Assembly (NCBI GenBank): GCA_035270925.1
Contig: DATESG010000048.1
Coordinates: forward strand, 1 to 14,082
DNA from: DATESG01 sp035270925
Lineage (GTDB): Bacteria; Bacillota_I; Bacilli_A; RFN20; CAG-826
DNA: 14,082 bases
Reading direction: 5' to 3'
Part shown: positions 1 through 7,083 of the stretch, one piece after another
Layout of the letters: each line of letters starts with the position of its first letter
Numbering within the stretch: the stretch's first letter is position 1
Program-made: the position numbers and the translations under genes
The notes under the pieces: model-generated
Told to the model about the DNA's origin: nothing
What the model saw: the letters and a program-made list of their open reading frames with translations, nothing else
Databases searched by the model: none

Positions 1-264
1 AAAGTAAAAAAAGACTACTACATGGCCCTCAACGGCAAACAAATCTTATGTAGTGTTAAAGATAAATTTGTCGCCCTTAAAGAATTAGTTAAAGCGATGG
101 TTAGCGAACTAACAAGCATAATCACACTTATCTACGGCGAAGGTGTTGATAAAGATGAAGCCCAAGCAATTATTGAAGAGTTTGAAATTACATATCCCGA
201 TGTCGATTTTGAATTAGTCGAAGGAAATCAACCAGTTTATTCATTTATTGTCGGCGTAGAATAG
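1..264 (+). CDS. fakA: Fatty acid kinase FakA (YloV/DAK2 family), C-terminal fragment
   Basis: This is the 3' end of a gene that begins before the window. The frame is open from base 1, and the 87 visible residues end at a TAG. FakA phosphorylates fatty acids held by a FakB carrier, giving acyl-phosphate for phospholipid synthesis. The assignment rests on the family's C-terminal pattern: a stretch on control of an 'ITLIYGEGVDKDEA' loop, then a glutamate-rich helix, then an 'ELVEGNQPVY' strand and a short 'VGVE' end. It also rests on the neighbour, since yloV directly precedes recG in many Firmicutes. The ATP-binding DhaL-like domain lies outside the window, so kinase residues cannot be checked. 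The internal ATG at 22 is not the start, because the frame and the similarity both continue upstream of it. PlsX downstream uses the same acyl-phosphate intermediate. Confidence 0.82.
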   Translation, partial: KVKKDYYMALNGKQILCSVKDKFVALKELVKAMVSELTSIITLIYGEGVDKDEAQAIIEEFEITYPDVDFELVEGNQPVYSFIVGVE

Positions 265-271
265 GCCGCTT

Positions 272-2254
272 ATGAGTCTCTCTAAATCGCTGAGAATCAA
301 CGAGGCTTTAGAACATATTGACATCAAGAATTTTCTTGATGTCATTTTTCATTTTCCCCGTACTTATGATGATTTTTCACTGACTAGCGAGCCCGTCACG
401 TTGGATCGAACCCGCGTGGTCTTTTTTGGGAGTATTACAAGTATTCCGCGTATTGTCCGGGTCAATCGCCTTAATATTGTCAGTTTTACCTTCCAATCAC
501 AAAGTGGATATACCTATAAGATTGTTGCCTTTAATCGACCGTATTTAATTAACACGCTTAAGTACTCGCAAGAGGTCACCGTAGTGGGAACTTTGGATAA
601 GATTAAACGAGAAATTAACCTAATAAAAATTGTTCAAGGTCCAACGGAAACAGGAAAAAAACTTCAAAGTGTTTACTCCCTGCCCTTAAATTTAAAAAAC
701 TACGAGTTTGTAAAACTCGTAGATAAGGCCTTTAAACTAAATAAGGACAAAATCGCTAACATCATCCCGCAAAGATATCTCTATAAATATAAACTGCTCA
801 ATCGTTATGAAGCTTTATTTAAGGTCCATTTTCCCCGTGATTATACTGATGTAAATATGGGACTACGGACGCTTAAATATGAAGAAGCCTTAATATTTCA
901 ACTTAAAAATTTGTTGATTCGTAAACAAAACAAGAGCATGATTCGAGATAATAAAACTCTGATTGATTTAAAGCGGGCCAATGAATTTATCATCGGACTT
1001 CCTTATAAATTAACTAGTGATCAACTCGAAGCAGTGCGCGAAATTGGCCTCGACATGAATAAACAAGAACTTATGTATCGGCTCTTACAAGGTGATGTGG
1101 GGACTGGCAAGACCCTAGTTGCCTTTGTTAGTCTTTACATCAACTACTTACGTGGCGAACAAGGCGCGTTAATGGCCCCTACGGACATTTTAGCTCGTCA
1201 ACACTATGAGAATGCGCTCCAATTGTTTTCGGGCTCTGGGGTACGCATTTATCTGCTTGTTGGTCAAATCAAGGAAAAAGATAAGATAGCAATTAAGCAA
1301 AAGTTAGCAAACGGCGAAATTGATCTATTAATTGGCACCCACGCATTATTTACGGAAGATGTAACTTATCCGCGTCTAGGTTTCGTCGTGATTGATGAGC
1401 AACATCGTTTTGGCGTTAACCAACGCAATTTACTTTTACAAAAAGGTGAGCGGGCGGATTTACTGCTGATGAGCGCAACCCCGATTCCGCGCAGTCTCGC
1501 TTTAACTTTATATGGGGATTTAGATTTAACGACACTCAAAGAATTTCCTTTTAAAAAACGAGATGTTCTTACAAAAATTGTTGAAAATGATTCTAAGGCA
1601 CTTTTTCAATATGTTGATAACTATTTGGCTAGTGGTAAACAGGTTTTTGTTGTCGCACCCCGAATTGAGGGTGATGATGAACGTAGTGTCGAAGGGCTTG
1701 TTAAGGCATATCAGGCTAAATACGGATGCTTAGTCGGTTTAGTCCACGGCAAAATTGCTCAAGAGGAAAAGGAAGATGTTTTCAATAATTTTAAAAATGG
1801 AACAACACCCATTCTTGTCGCTACTAGTGTGATTGAAGTTGGGGTTGACGTGAAAAATGCAGGCTTGATGATTATTTATTCCCCTTTAAGTTTTGGTTTA
1901 TCCGCGCTTCACCAATTAAGAGGACGAATTGGCCGTGATGGATCTAAGGCCGTTTGTCTACTAGTAAGCGAGGATGAAGAAGTCGATAAACTCGAAATTC
2001 TTGAAACTACTAGTGATGGCTTTAAAATTGCCGAAGCTGATTTGGCTTTACGAGGACCTGGAGAAATTATCGGGGTCAAGCAATCAGGGATTCCTCATTT
2101 TGCTTGTCTTAATTTGATCAGTGATCATAAGATTTTTGAAATTGCTAAAGAAGATGCTCAGACCATTTTAAATGAGGAGAATGAAATTGACTTCAAAACT
2201 GTAATTACCCGAGCGAAACAACAAATTTCGAGCGATGAATTTAGCAACGTTTAG
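272..2254 (+). CDS. recG: ATP-dependent DNA helicase RecG
   Basis: RecG remodels stalled forks, D-loops and Holliday junctions using ATP. The 660-residue product is slightly shorter than the usual 680 or so. The N-terminal part (about 1-230) fits the wedge/OB region that grips branched DNA. Helicase lobe 1 has Walker A GDVGTGKT at 274-281, with Lys280. It also has the DEQH box at 375-378, which is RecG's version of DEAH, followed by the motif III segment MSATPIPRSLALTLYGDLD. Lobe 2 has 'VGLVHGKI', 'VIEVGVDVKNAGLMII' and the arginine-finger motif QLRGRIGR at 548-555. The start lies 7 bases after the fakA stop and has no clear Shine-Dalgarno sequence, so translation is probably coupled to fakA. 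Promoter and terminator are not evident at either end. Identity is secure, and only the exact start is less certain. Confidence 0.97.
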   Translation: MSLSKSLRINEALEHIDIKNFLDVIFHFPRTYDDFSLTSEPVTLDRTRVVFFGSITSIPRIVRVNRLNIVSFTFQSQSGYTYKIVAFNRPYLINTLKYSQEVTVVGTLDKIKREINLIKIVQGPTETGKKLQSVYSLPLNLKNYEFVKLVDKAFKLNKDKIANIIPQRYLYKYKLLNRYEALFKVHFPRDYTDVNMGLRTLKYEEALIFQLKNLLIRKQNKSMIRDNKTLIDLKRANEFIIGLPYKLTSDQLEAVREIGLDMNKQELMYRLLQGDVGTGKTLVAFVSLYINYLRGEQGALMAPTDILARQHYENALQLFSGSGVRIYLLVGQIKEKDKIAIKQKLANGEIDLLIGTHALFTEDVTYPRLGFVVIDEQHRFGVNQRNLLLQKGERADLLLMSATPIPRSLALTLYGDLDLTTLKEFPFKKRDVLTKIVENDSKALFQYVDNYLASGKQVFVVAPRIEGDDERSVEGLVKAYQAKYGCLVGLVHGKIAQEEKEDVFNNFKNGTTPILVATSVIEVGVDVKNAGLMIIYSPLSFGLSALHQLRGRIGRDGSKAVCLLVSEDEEVDKLEILETTSDGFKIAEADLALRGPGEIIGVKQSGIPHFACLNLISDHKIFEIAKEDAQTILNEENEIDFKTVITRAKQQISSDEFSNV

Positions 2255-2315
2255 ATAAAACAATATTTAGCTCTTAAAAATGTTCAGAGACGTTTTAGTT
2301 TATGCTTCTTTTTTA

Positions 2316-2354
2316 GAAATTCGCGTTTATAACAAAAGTCTATGCGAATGTTTC
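2316..2354. repeat. Imperfect inverted repeat in the recG-plsX gap
   Basis: In the 181-base gap between recG and plsX, the arm GAAATTCGC (2316-2324) is mirrored by GCGAATGTTTC (2344-2354). The perfect core is ATTCGC/GCGAAT, separated by 19 bases. No T-run follows, so it is not a convincing terminator. A second weak hairpin (AAAATGT at 2277-2283 with ACGTTTT at 2290-2296, including one G-U pair) lies just before it, with TTCTTTTTT about 10 bases further on. Either could be a poor recG terminator or an operator. I cannot assign a function. Confidence 0.3.
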
Positions 2355-2399
2355 TACCCTTGATCTTGATACATAAGCAGTGTTAATGAAATTTATCTA

Positions 2400-2435
2400 T
2401 GATAAAATATAAAGGATATTTAGGAGGTACCTAAT
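2400..2435 (+). promoter_or_regulatory. Probable extended -10 promoter and strong ribosome binding site of plsX
   Basis: TG-A-TAAAAT at 2400-2408 fits an extended -10 element (TGn plus a five-of-six -10 hexamer). No good -35 hexamer is seen at 16-18 bases upstream, which extended -10 promoters tolerate. Transcription would begin near 2415, giving a leader of about 21 bases. AGGAGGT at 2422-2428 is a near-perfect Shine-Dalgarno sequence, 8 bases before the plsX ATG. The ribosome binding site sits inside an imperfect inverted repeat, ATATTTAGG (2416-2424) with CCTAATAT (2430-2437), which reaches the start codon. Confidence 0.55.
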
Positions 2436-3416
2436 ATGAAAATAGTTATTGATATGATGGGAAGCGATGCCGGCAGCATCGTAACTGTTCCCGCGGTTCG
2501 CAACTTTAAGAACTCGCATCCTGAAGTTGAACTGTTCGTCGTAGGAAAAAAAGAAGAAATTGAATCGTTAAGTGACATTGCCACAATTGTGGATGCACAA
2601 GACGTCATCCAAATGGAAGCCGGCCCGATGGAATTTATGCGTGGTAAAACGACTTCCATGCATGTGGCTTTAAATGTTTATATTAAAGAAGCCGCAGACG
2701 CAATTATTTCTGCTGGGTCAACTGGGGCTATCCTTAGTGGCGCGACGCTTAAACTTAAACTTATCCCCGGAGTGGAAAGAGCGGCAATTCTTTCGCCGTT
2801 TCCAACAATTAAAAAGGACAACTATGTCGTAATTTTGGATATAGGGGCAAATAATGAAAATAATGCCAAGCAACTAGGGCAATTTGCACTTATGGGTCGT
2901 TTATATGCTAAAAACGTGTACGGAAAAGAAAATCCGAAAACATATTTATTAAGTAATGGCACTGAAGAAACAAAAGGCTCGCCATTAGTTAAAGAAACTC
3001 ATAAATTATTGATTGAAACTAAATTTCCTAACTTTATGGGAAACATTGAAGGTAAACAAGTGCTTGAGGGTGAAGCTGATGTAGTTGTCTGTGATGGCTA
3101 TACTGGCAACGTTTTACTTAAGAGTGTTGAAGGAACCGCAAAAATGATGACCACACTATTAAAGGAAGCGTTTAAATCAAACTTTTCTTCGAAGATAGGT
3201 TATTTATTATCTAAAGGCGGGATTGATGAAATGCGTGAACGGCTTGATTATAAAAATACCGGAGGTGCACTTTTAGCTGGCATCAATGGTGTTGTAATTA
3301 AAGCTCATGGTAGCAGTGATGTTAAAGGATTCACAAGTGCCCTCGAAGTTGCTTTTAAAATGGCCGATAAGAATGTCGTCGAACTATTACGCCAAGGATT
3401 TAACACGAATGAGTAA
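2436..3416 (+). CDS. plsX: Phosphate acyltransferase PlsX
   Basis: PlsX is a peripheral membrane enzyme that converts acyl-ACP and phosphate to acyl-phosphate, the acyl donor used by PlsY in phosphatidic acid synthesis. The 326-residue length is normal. Family marks are seen in order: the N-terminal strand MKIVIDMMGSD (usually DAMGGD), 'AIISAGSTGAILSGA', 'LDIGAN' around residue 135, 'FALMGRLYAKNVYGKENP', 'EETKGSPLVKE', 'MGNIEGKQVLEGEADVVVCDGYTGN', and a C-terminal 'KAHGSSDVKGF'. The start is fixed by a strong ribosome binding site. In Bacillus this gene is followed by fabD, fabG and acpA before rnc. Here those are absent, and rnc begins within the plsX stop region. FakA, at the left edge, feeds the same acyl-phosphate pool. 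The Met-Met in place of Ala-Met in the N-terminal motif is a mild oddity. Confidence 0.96.
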   Translation: MKIVIDMMGSDAGSIVTVPAVRNFKNSHPEVELFVVGKKEEIESLSDIATIVDAQDVIQMEAGPMEFMRGKTTSMHVALNVYIKEAADAIISAGSTGAILSGATLKLKLIPGVERAAILSPFPTIKKDNYVVILDIGANNENNAKQLGQFALMGRLYAKNVYGKENPKTYLLSNGTEETKGSPLVKETHKLLIETKFPNFMGNIEGKQVLEGEADVVVCDGYTGNVLLKSVEGTAKMMTTLLKEAFKSNFSSKIGYLLSKGGIDEMRERLDYKNTGGALLAGINGVVIKAHGSSDVKGFTSALEVAFKMADKNVVELLRQGFNTNE

Positions 3417-4089
3417 TCTTCAAGAGTTATTTGATCGCCTAGATTTAAAAATTGGTCAACTGCAAAATTATGAAGTCGCTTTTACCCATTCAAGTTGTAA
3501 TATTAGTGAGACTCATCGTCAAGATTATGAAAAATTAGAATTTATGGGCGATGCCGTCATAAACTTTGTCATTGCTTCATTAATTTTTAAAATTCATGGA
3601 CAAACGCTGGATCAAGGCAAGATGACAAAAATGCGCAGTGAATTAGTCCAAACAAAAGGTCTAGCTAGTTACGCCAAAAAATTAGGACTGATGGAATATA
3701 TTCATTTTGGTAAATCACTTAAAACTGATGAAAGACAAAATGATCGGTTTCTCGAAGATGTCTTTGAAGCCTTCATTGGCGCAATATATTTAGATGCCGG
3801 TATTAACAGAGTCACTAGCTTTATTAGTAATATATTTAAAGAAGATATTGAAGACTTTTCGTTTGAAAAACTGAGCGATTATAAGAGTGAACTACAAGAA
3901 GCCGTTCAAGCCGAAAGTCGTGAGGCTCTTCAATATGTAGTTGTTAAAGAAGAAGGCCCAAGTCATGATAAAACCTATACTATCGAAGTACGCTTAGATG
4001 AAATATGTCTAGGACACGGCGTTGGTAAAACTAAAAAAGCCGCCGAACAAAATGCGGCCCGGGCGGCTTTAGATAAGAAGGCTGGTTAG
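3409..4089 (+). CDS. rnc: Ribonuclease III
   Basis: RNase III is a Mg2+-dependent homodimer that cuts double-stranded RNA and processes rRNA precursors. I choose ATG 3409, giving 226 residues. An AAGGA-type ribosome binding site precedes it at about 3394, and the protein then begins SNLQELFDRL, as the family does. The longer in-frame ATG at 3307 would lie deep inside plsX. The catalytic domain (1-150) carries YEKLEFMGDAV with Glu41, Glu44 and Asp48, and later EDVFEAFIGAIYLDAG with Asp117 and Glu120, so the metal-binding set is intact. The double-stranded RNA-binding domain runs from about 157 to the end ('SELQEAVQ', then 'GVGKTKKAAEQNAARAAL'). The gene overlaps plsX by 8 bases (ATGAGTAA), which suggests translational coupling. 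ftsY follows after 2 bases; the smc gene usual at this spot is missing. Confidence 0.97.
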   Translation: MSNLQELFDRLDLKIGQLQNYEVAFTHSSCNISETHRQDYEKLEFMGDAVINFVIASLIFKIHGQTLDQGKMTKMRSELVQTKGLASYAKKLGLMEYIHFGKSLKTDERQNDRFLEDVFEAFIGAIYLDAGINRVTSFISNIFKEDIEDFSFEKLSDYKSELQEAVQAESREALQYVVVKEEGPSHDKTYTIEVRLDEICLGHGVGKTKKAAEQNAARAALDKKAG

Positions 4090-4091
4090 CA

Positions 4092-5075
4092 ATGGGAATT
4101 CTTTCGTTTTTAAAAAAGAAATTTAGCAATAACACCAAGGTTGAAAATCAAGATAAGTATAGTGTTGGTATGGCGAAAAGTCGCGCCAATTTTTCTAGTA
4201 GACTAAAGGCTCTACAAAAGAAATATGATGTTGTTAATGAAGAATACTTTGAAAATCTCCTGCAAATCCTGATTGAAGCTGATGTCGGCGTTACACTTAC
4301 ATACTCAATCATCGACGCGACAAGAATTGAAGCAGCGGAACAAAATCTTAGCGACCCCGAAGCAATAAATGAGTTGTTGGTCGATAAAATGTTTATTGGC
4401 TACTTAAAACAAGGTGAAGATATTGTTAACGAAATTAATTTTGTTGAAGGTCGTCCAACCGTCTTGTTAGTCGTAGGTGTTAATGGAGTTGGCAAGACTA
4501 CTTCAATCGCCAAACTCGCCCATCGTTATAAGCTTGAGGGGAAGAAAATTCTATTAGTAGCCGGCGATACATTTAGAGCTGGCGCGGTTGAACAATTGGG
4601 TGTTTGGGCTGAACGAATTGGCGTTGAGATTGTTAAAGGTAAAGAAAACGAAGACCCAGCTAGTCTTGCCTTTCAAGGGATGCAAAAAGCCAAGGAAATT
4701 GGTGCTGATCTTGTTATTGTTGATACTGCAGGGCGGCTACAAACGAAAACTAATTTGATGGCGGAATTAAGTAAAATTAGACGAGTTATTGCCAAAGAAA
4801 TTGAAAGTGCCCCCGACGAGGTTTTACTTGTTATTGATGCTACGACGGGACAAAACGGAATCATTCAAGCCAAAGCCTTTGCGGAAGCAACGGGGCTGAC
4901 TGGTGTTATAATTACCAAGATGGATGGGACCAGTAAGGGCGGAATTATTCTGGCGATCCGTGATGAAATCGGTGCCCCAGTTCGATTTATTGGACTTGGA
5001 GAAAAATTAGAAGACCTCACCGAATTTGATTTAGAAAAATATTTATATGGTCTTTGTCTAGGAGATGAACAATGA
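4092..5075 (+). CDS. ftsY: Signal recognition particle receptor FtsY
   Basis: FtsY is the membrane-associated GTPase that receives SRP-ribosome complexes and pairs with Ffh. The 327-residue protein is compact. It opens with a short basic amphipathic helix, MGILSFLKKKF, the likely membrane-targeting element, and lacks the long acidic A domain of enterobacteria. The helical N domain spans about 25-110. The G domain has GVNGVGKTT (129-137, Lys135), GDTFRAGAVEQL (the insertion-box start typical of SRP GTPases), DTAGR from Asp211, and ITKMDGTSKGG near the C-terminus (the TKxD guanine motif). rnc ends 2 bases upstream. The stop TGA overlaps the ATG of the next gene, so the two are probably coupled. 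The use of TGA as a stop here shows the standard genetic code. Confidence 0.97.
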   Translation: MGILSFLKKKFSNNTKVENQDKYSVGMAKSRANFSSRLKALQKKYDVVNEEYFENLLQILIEADVGVTLTYSIIDATRIEAAEQNLSDPEAINELLVDKMFIGYLKQGEDIVNEINFVEGRPTVLLVVGVNGVGKTTSIAKLAHRYKLEGKKILLVAGDTFRAGAVEQLGVWAERIGVEIVKGKENEDPASLAFQGMQKAKEIGADLVIVDTAGRLQTKTNLMAELSKIRRVIAKEIESAPDEVLLVIDATTGQNGIIQAKAFAEATGLTGVIITKMDGTSKGGIILAIRDEIGAPVRFIGLGEKLEDLTEFDLEKYLYGLCLGDEQ

Positions 5076-5356
5076 TAGGTTTTAGTATTTTCTCATTAAT
5101 AATTACTCTCGCGGTATTTTTAGGCGTAAGAGTTGTTTTGTTTTCAATTTTACCACCGACTGCTAATCCTTTAGCAGCGACACTTTTAGTGTTAATTGTA
5201 TCAGTCGTTATCGTGAATTTTATTTTTGCTTATAGGGCCTTTAAAAATCATCCCAACGGAATTTTAAAAAATCCCGACTTTCATCGGTTCTTTTTCCGTA
5301 ATCTCGTCATTAATCTTGTTTTCATTTTACTGTTAAATATCAGGATGTTTTTTTAA
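5072..5356 (+). CDS. Unknown small membrane protein in the SRP gene cluster
   Basis: I do not recognise this 94-residue protein. It is likely real: AGGAG at 5060-5064 lies 7 bases before its ATG, the ATG overlaps the ftsY stop (ATGA), and its own TAA directly abuts the ylxM ATG. It has three hydrophobic segments, at about 2-27, 33-55 and 71-92. The loop between the second and third is basic (Arg, Lys, His-rich, about 56-70), while the first loop is neutral and proline-containing ('LPPTANP'). By the positive-inside rule the N-terminus and second loop face the cytoplasm and the C-terminus faces outward. There is no cleavable signal peptide, no cysteine and no catalytic motif. Lying between ftsY and ylxM-ffh, a role in membrane protein targeting or insertion is possible, but that is inference from position only. 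Confidence 0.75.
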   Translation: MIGFSIFSLIITLAVFLGVRVVLFSILPPTANPLAATLLVLIVSVVIVNFIFAYRAFKNHPNGILKNPDFHRFFFRNLVINLVFILLLNIRMFF

Positions 5357-5692
5357 ATGAACAAGAGCGAAGAAATTCAAAAGTTTGTCTACTCTAATCA
5401 ACTATTTGCACTGTATGGCGGATTGTTGACTAAAAAACAACAGGAAGTAATGCGACTTTATTATAACTTTGACTACTCATTGCAAGAAATTAGTGAGAAT
5501 CTCGGAATTAGTCGCGCTGCTGTCAGTGACACCATTAAAATCTCTAATGGACATTTAGAAAACTTTGAAACTGTTTTAGGTATTAGCCGCCAAAAAACAA
5601 GATTAGCGGAGATCAGTAAGAAACTCGCACTTACAAGTCTTGATCCTGAACAACGGCGACTAATCGAAGACTTAGAGAAGGAGTTAGAATAA
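5357..5692 (+). CDS. ylxM: YlxM family helix-turn-helix protein (UPF0122), SRP-associated
   Basis: YlxM is a small helical protein encoded just before ffh in many Firmicutes and Mollicutes, reported to influence SRP GTPase activity in streptococci. This 111-residue copy has the family layout. It begins with an N-terminal helix (SEEIQKFVYSNQLFALYGGL), followed by a sigma-70 region-4-like helix-turn-helix at about 23-60 (KKQQEVMRLYYNFDYSLQEI, then ENLGISRAAVSDTI). A charged C-terminal coiled stretch (about 75-111) completes it. Its ATG immediately follows the stop of the unknown membrane protein; AGGA around 5342 can serve as ribosome binding site. ffh starts one base after its TAA. The helix-turn-helix resembles DNA-binding sigma domains, but the conserved link with SRP makes an SRP role more likely than transcription control. 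Confidence 0.93.
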   Translation: MNKSEEIQKFVYSNQLFALYGGLLTKKQQEVMRLYYNFDYSLQEISENLGISRAAVSDTIKISNGHLENFETVLGISRQKTRLAEISKKLALTSLDPEQRRLIEDLEKELE

Positions 5693-5693
5693 A

Positions 5694-7043
5694 ATGGCAT
5701 TTGAATCATTAACAGACCGCTTTAGCGGAATAATTAAAAAACTTAAAGGGCAAGCACGCCTTAGTGAAAAAAACATGGAAGACATGCTGCAAGAAGTGCG
5801 TGTTGCGCTTTTTGAGGCTGACGTTAACTATAAGGTCGTGAAGAAATTTGTTGATAACATTAAAATCAAGGCTCTAGGAGCCCAAGTTTTTAATGAACTT
5901 AATCCTTCACAAATGGTTGTTAAAATTGTTCATGATGAATTAAAAGATTTATTGGGAAGTGATGATAGTGAGATTCACTTTGCAAACAATAAGCCAACGA
6001 TTATTATGCTCGTCGGTTTACAAGGAACAGGTAAAACAACTAGTGCTGGTAAATTAGCGTATTTACTTAAAAACAAACTTAAAAAGAAAGTCTTGCTTGC
6101 GGCGGGTGATATTTATCGTCCGGCGGCCATTGATCAATTAGTGCAAATTGCTGGACAAGTTGGTGTTGATATCGTCAATCTTGGTGATAAGGTTAGTCCG
6201 GTCGAAATTGCTAAAGCTGCGCGCAAAAAGGCCTTTGATGACCATTATGATGTTTTGATTATCGATACGGCCGGTCGCTTAAGTATTGATACAGTTTTAA
6301 TGGATGAACTAAACGATATTAAGACCGAAGTTACCCCCGATGAAGTATTACTACTAATCGATGCGATGAGTGGACAAGACGCCGTCAATACTGCCTTGAG
6401 TTTTGATCAAAAACTTAAATTGACTGGGGCAATCATGTCAAAACTTGATAGTGATGCCCGGGGTGGTGCCGCACTTTCAATTCGTCATTTAACGGGTGTC
6501 CCGATTAAGTTCGCGGGTGTTGGCGAAAAACTTGACCAGCTTGAACAATTCCATCCCGACCGGATGGCCGATCGAATTTTGGGGATGGGCGACATTGTCA
6601 CGCTTGTTGAACAAGTTCAAGGCAAGATTGATGAAAAAGAAGCGAAAGCCTCAGCTAAAAAAATGATGGATGGTCAATTTGACCTTGATGATATGCTCGC
6701 ACAACTTAAACAAGTGCAAAAACTCGGGTCCCTCGGCGGACTACTTAAGTTAATCCCGGGTATGCCGAAAATCGATCAAAATCAATTAGGTTCGGCGGAA
6801 AAAGAAATGAAAAATCTTGAAGTTATTATTAATTCAATGACCAGAGAGGAACGCCAAAATCCGGCGATACTAAAGCATTCTCGTAAACAAAGAATTGCCA
6901 AAGGCTCCGGAAAATCAGCTGCAGATATCAATCGAATGATTAAAAAGTTTGATCAAATGAAAGAGATGATGAAGAAGATGAAGGGGATGAAAGGTGGCGG
7001 CTTCCCGCAAGGCGGAATGCCACCCGGCTTCCCACCAATGTAA
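5694..7043 (+). CDS. ffh: Signal recognition particle protein Ffh (SRP54)
   Basis: Ffh binds SRP RNA and the signal sequences of nascent chains and docks on FtsY through matching GTPase domains. The 449-residue length is normal. The N domain (1-95) is followed by a G domain with GLQGTGKTT at 108-116 (Lys114; most copies have Ala where Thr112 stands). It continues with GDIYRPAAIDQL, DTAGRL from Asp191, and SKLDSDARGGAALS. The methionine-rich M domain (about 300-435) has 'GLLKLIPGMP', the SRP-RNA-binding 'KQRIAKGSG' and a Met/Lys helix, and the protein ends in a flexible Gly-Pro-Met tail. AAGGAG at 5677-5682 is the ribosome binding site. No SRP RNA gene is visible in the window. A terminator follows directly after the stop. 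Confidence 0.98.
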   Translation: MAFESLTDRFSGIIKKLKGQARLSEKNMEDMLQEVRVALFEADVNYKVVKKFVDNIKIKALGAQVFNELNPSQMVVKIVHDELKDLLGSDDSEIHFANNKPTIIMLVGLQGTGKTTSAGKLAYLLKNKLKKKVLLAAGDIYRPAAIDQLVQIAGQVGVDIVNLGDKVSPVEIAKAARKKAFDDHYDVLIIDTAGRLSIDTVLMDELNDIKTEVTPDEVLLLIDAMSGQDAVNTALSFDQKLKLTGAIMSKLDSDARGGAALSIRHLTGVPIKFAGVGEKLDQLEQFHPDRMADRILGMGDIVTLVEQVQGKIDEKEAKASAKKMMDGQFDLDDMLAQLKQVQKLGSLGGLLKLIPGMPKIDQNQLGSAEKEMKNLEVIINSMTREERQNPAILKHSRKQRIAKGSGKSAADINRMIKKFDQMKEMMKKMKGMKGGGFPQGGMPPGFPPM

Positions 7044-7047
7044 ATAA

Positions 7048-7083
7048 AAAACTATCAGGTTAATCGCTGATAGTTTTATTTTT
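7048..7083. terminator. Bidirectional intrinsic terminator between converging ffh and trmD
   Basis: An 11-bp stem, AAAACTATCAG (7048-7058) with CTGATAGTTTT (7067-7077), encloses an 8-base loop. On the + strand it is followed by A then a T-rich tract. On the - strand the A-rich bases at 7042-7050 give a T-run as well. It can therefore stop transcripts of ffh and of trmD. The trmD stop codon (7076-7078) lies in the base of the stem, so the two genes share one very compact terminator. Confidence 0.88.

Noticed and set aside
2275..2314. Intrinsic terminator after recG
   Set aside because: The AAAATGT/ACGTTTT stem is all weak pairs and the T-run is about 10 bases beyond it, so it is not convincing.
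3307..3408. Upstream in-frame ATG giving RNase III 34 extra residues
   Set aside because: The extension lies wholly inside plsX, has no RNase III similarity, and ATG 3409 has a ribosome binding site and the normal family N-terminus.
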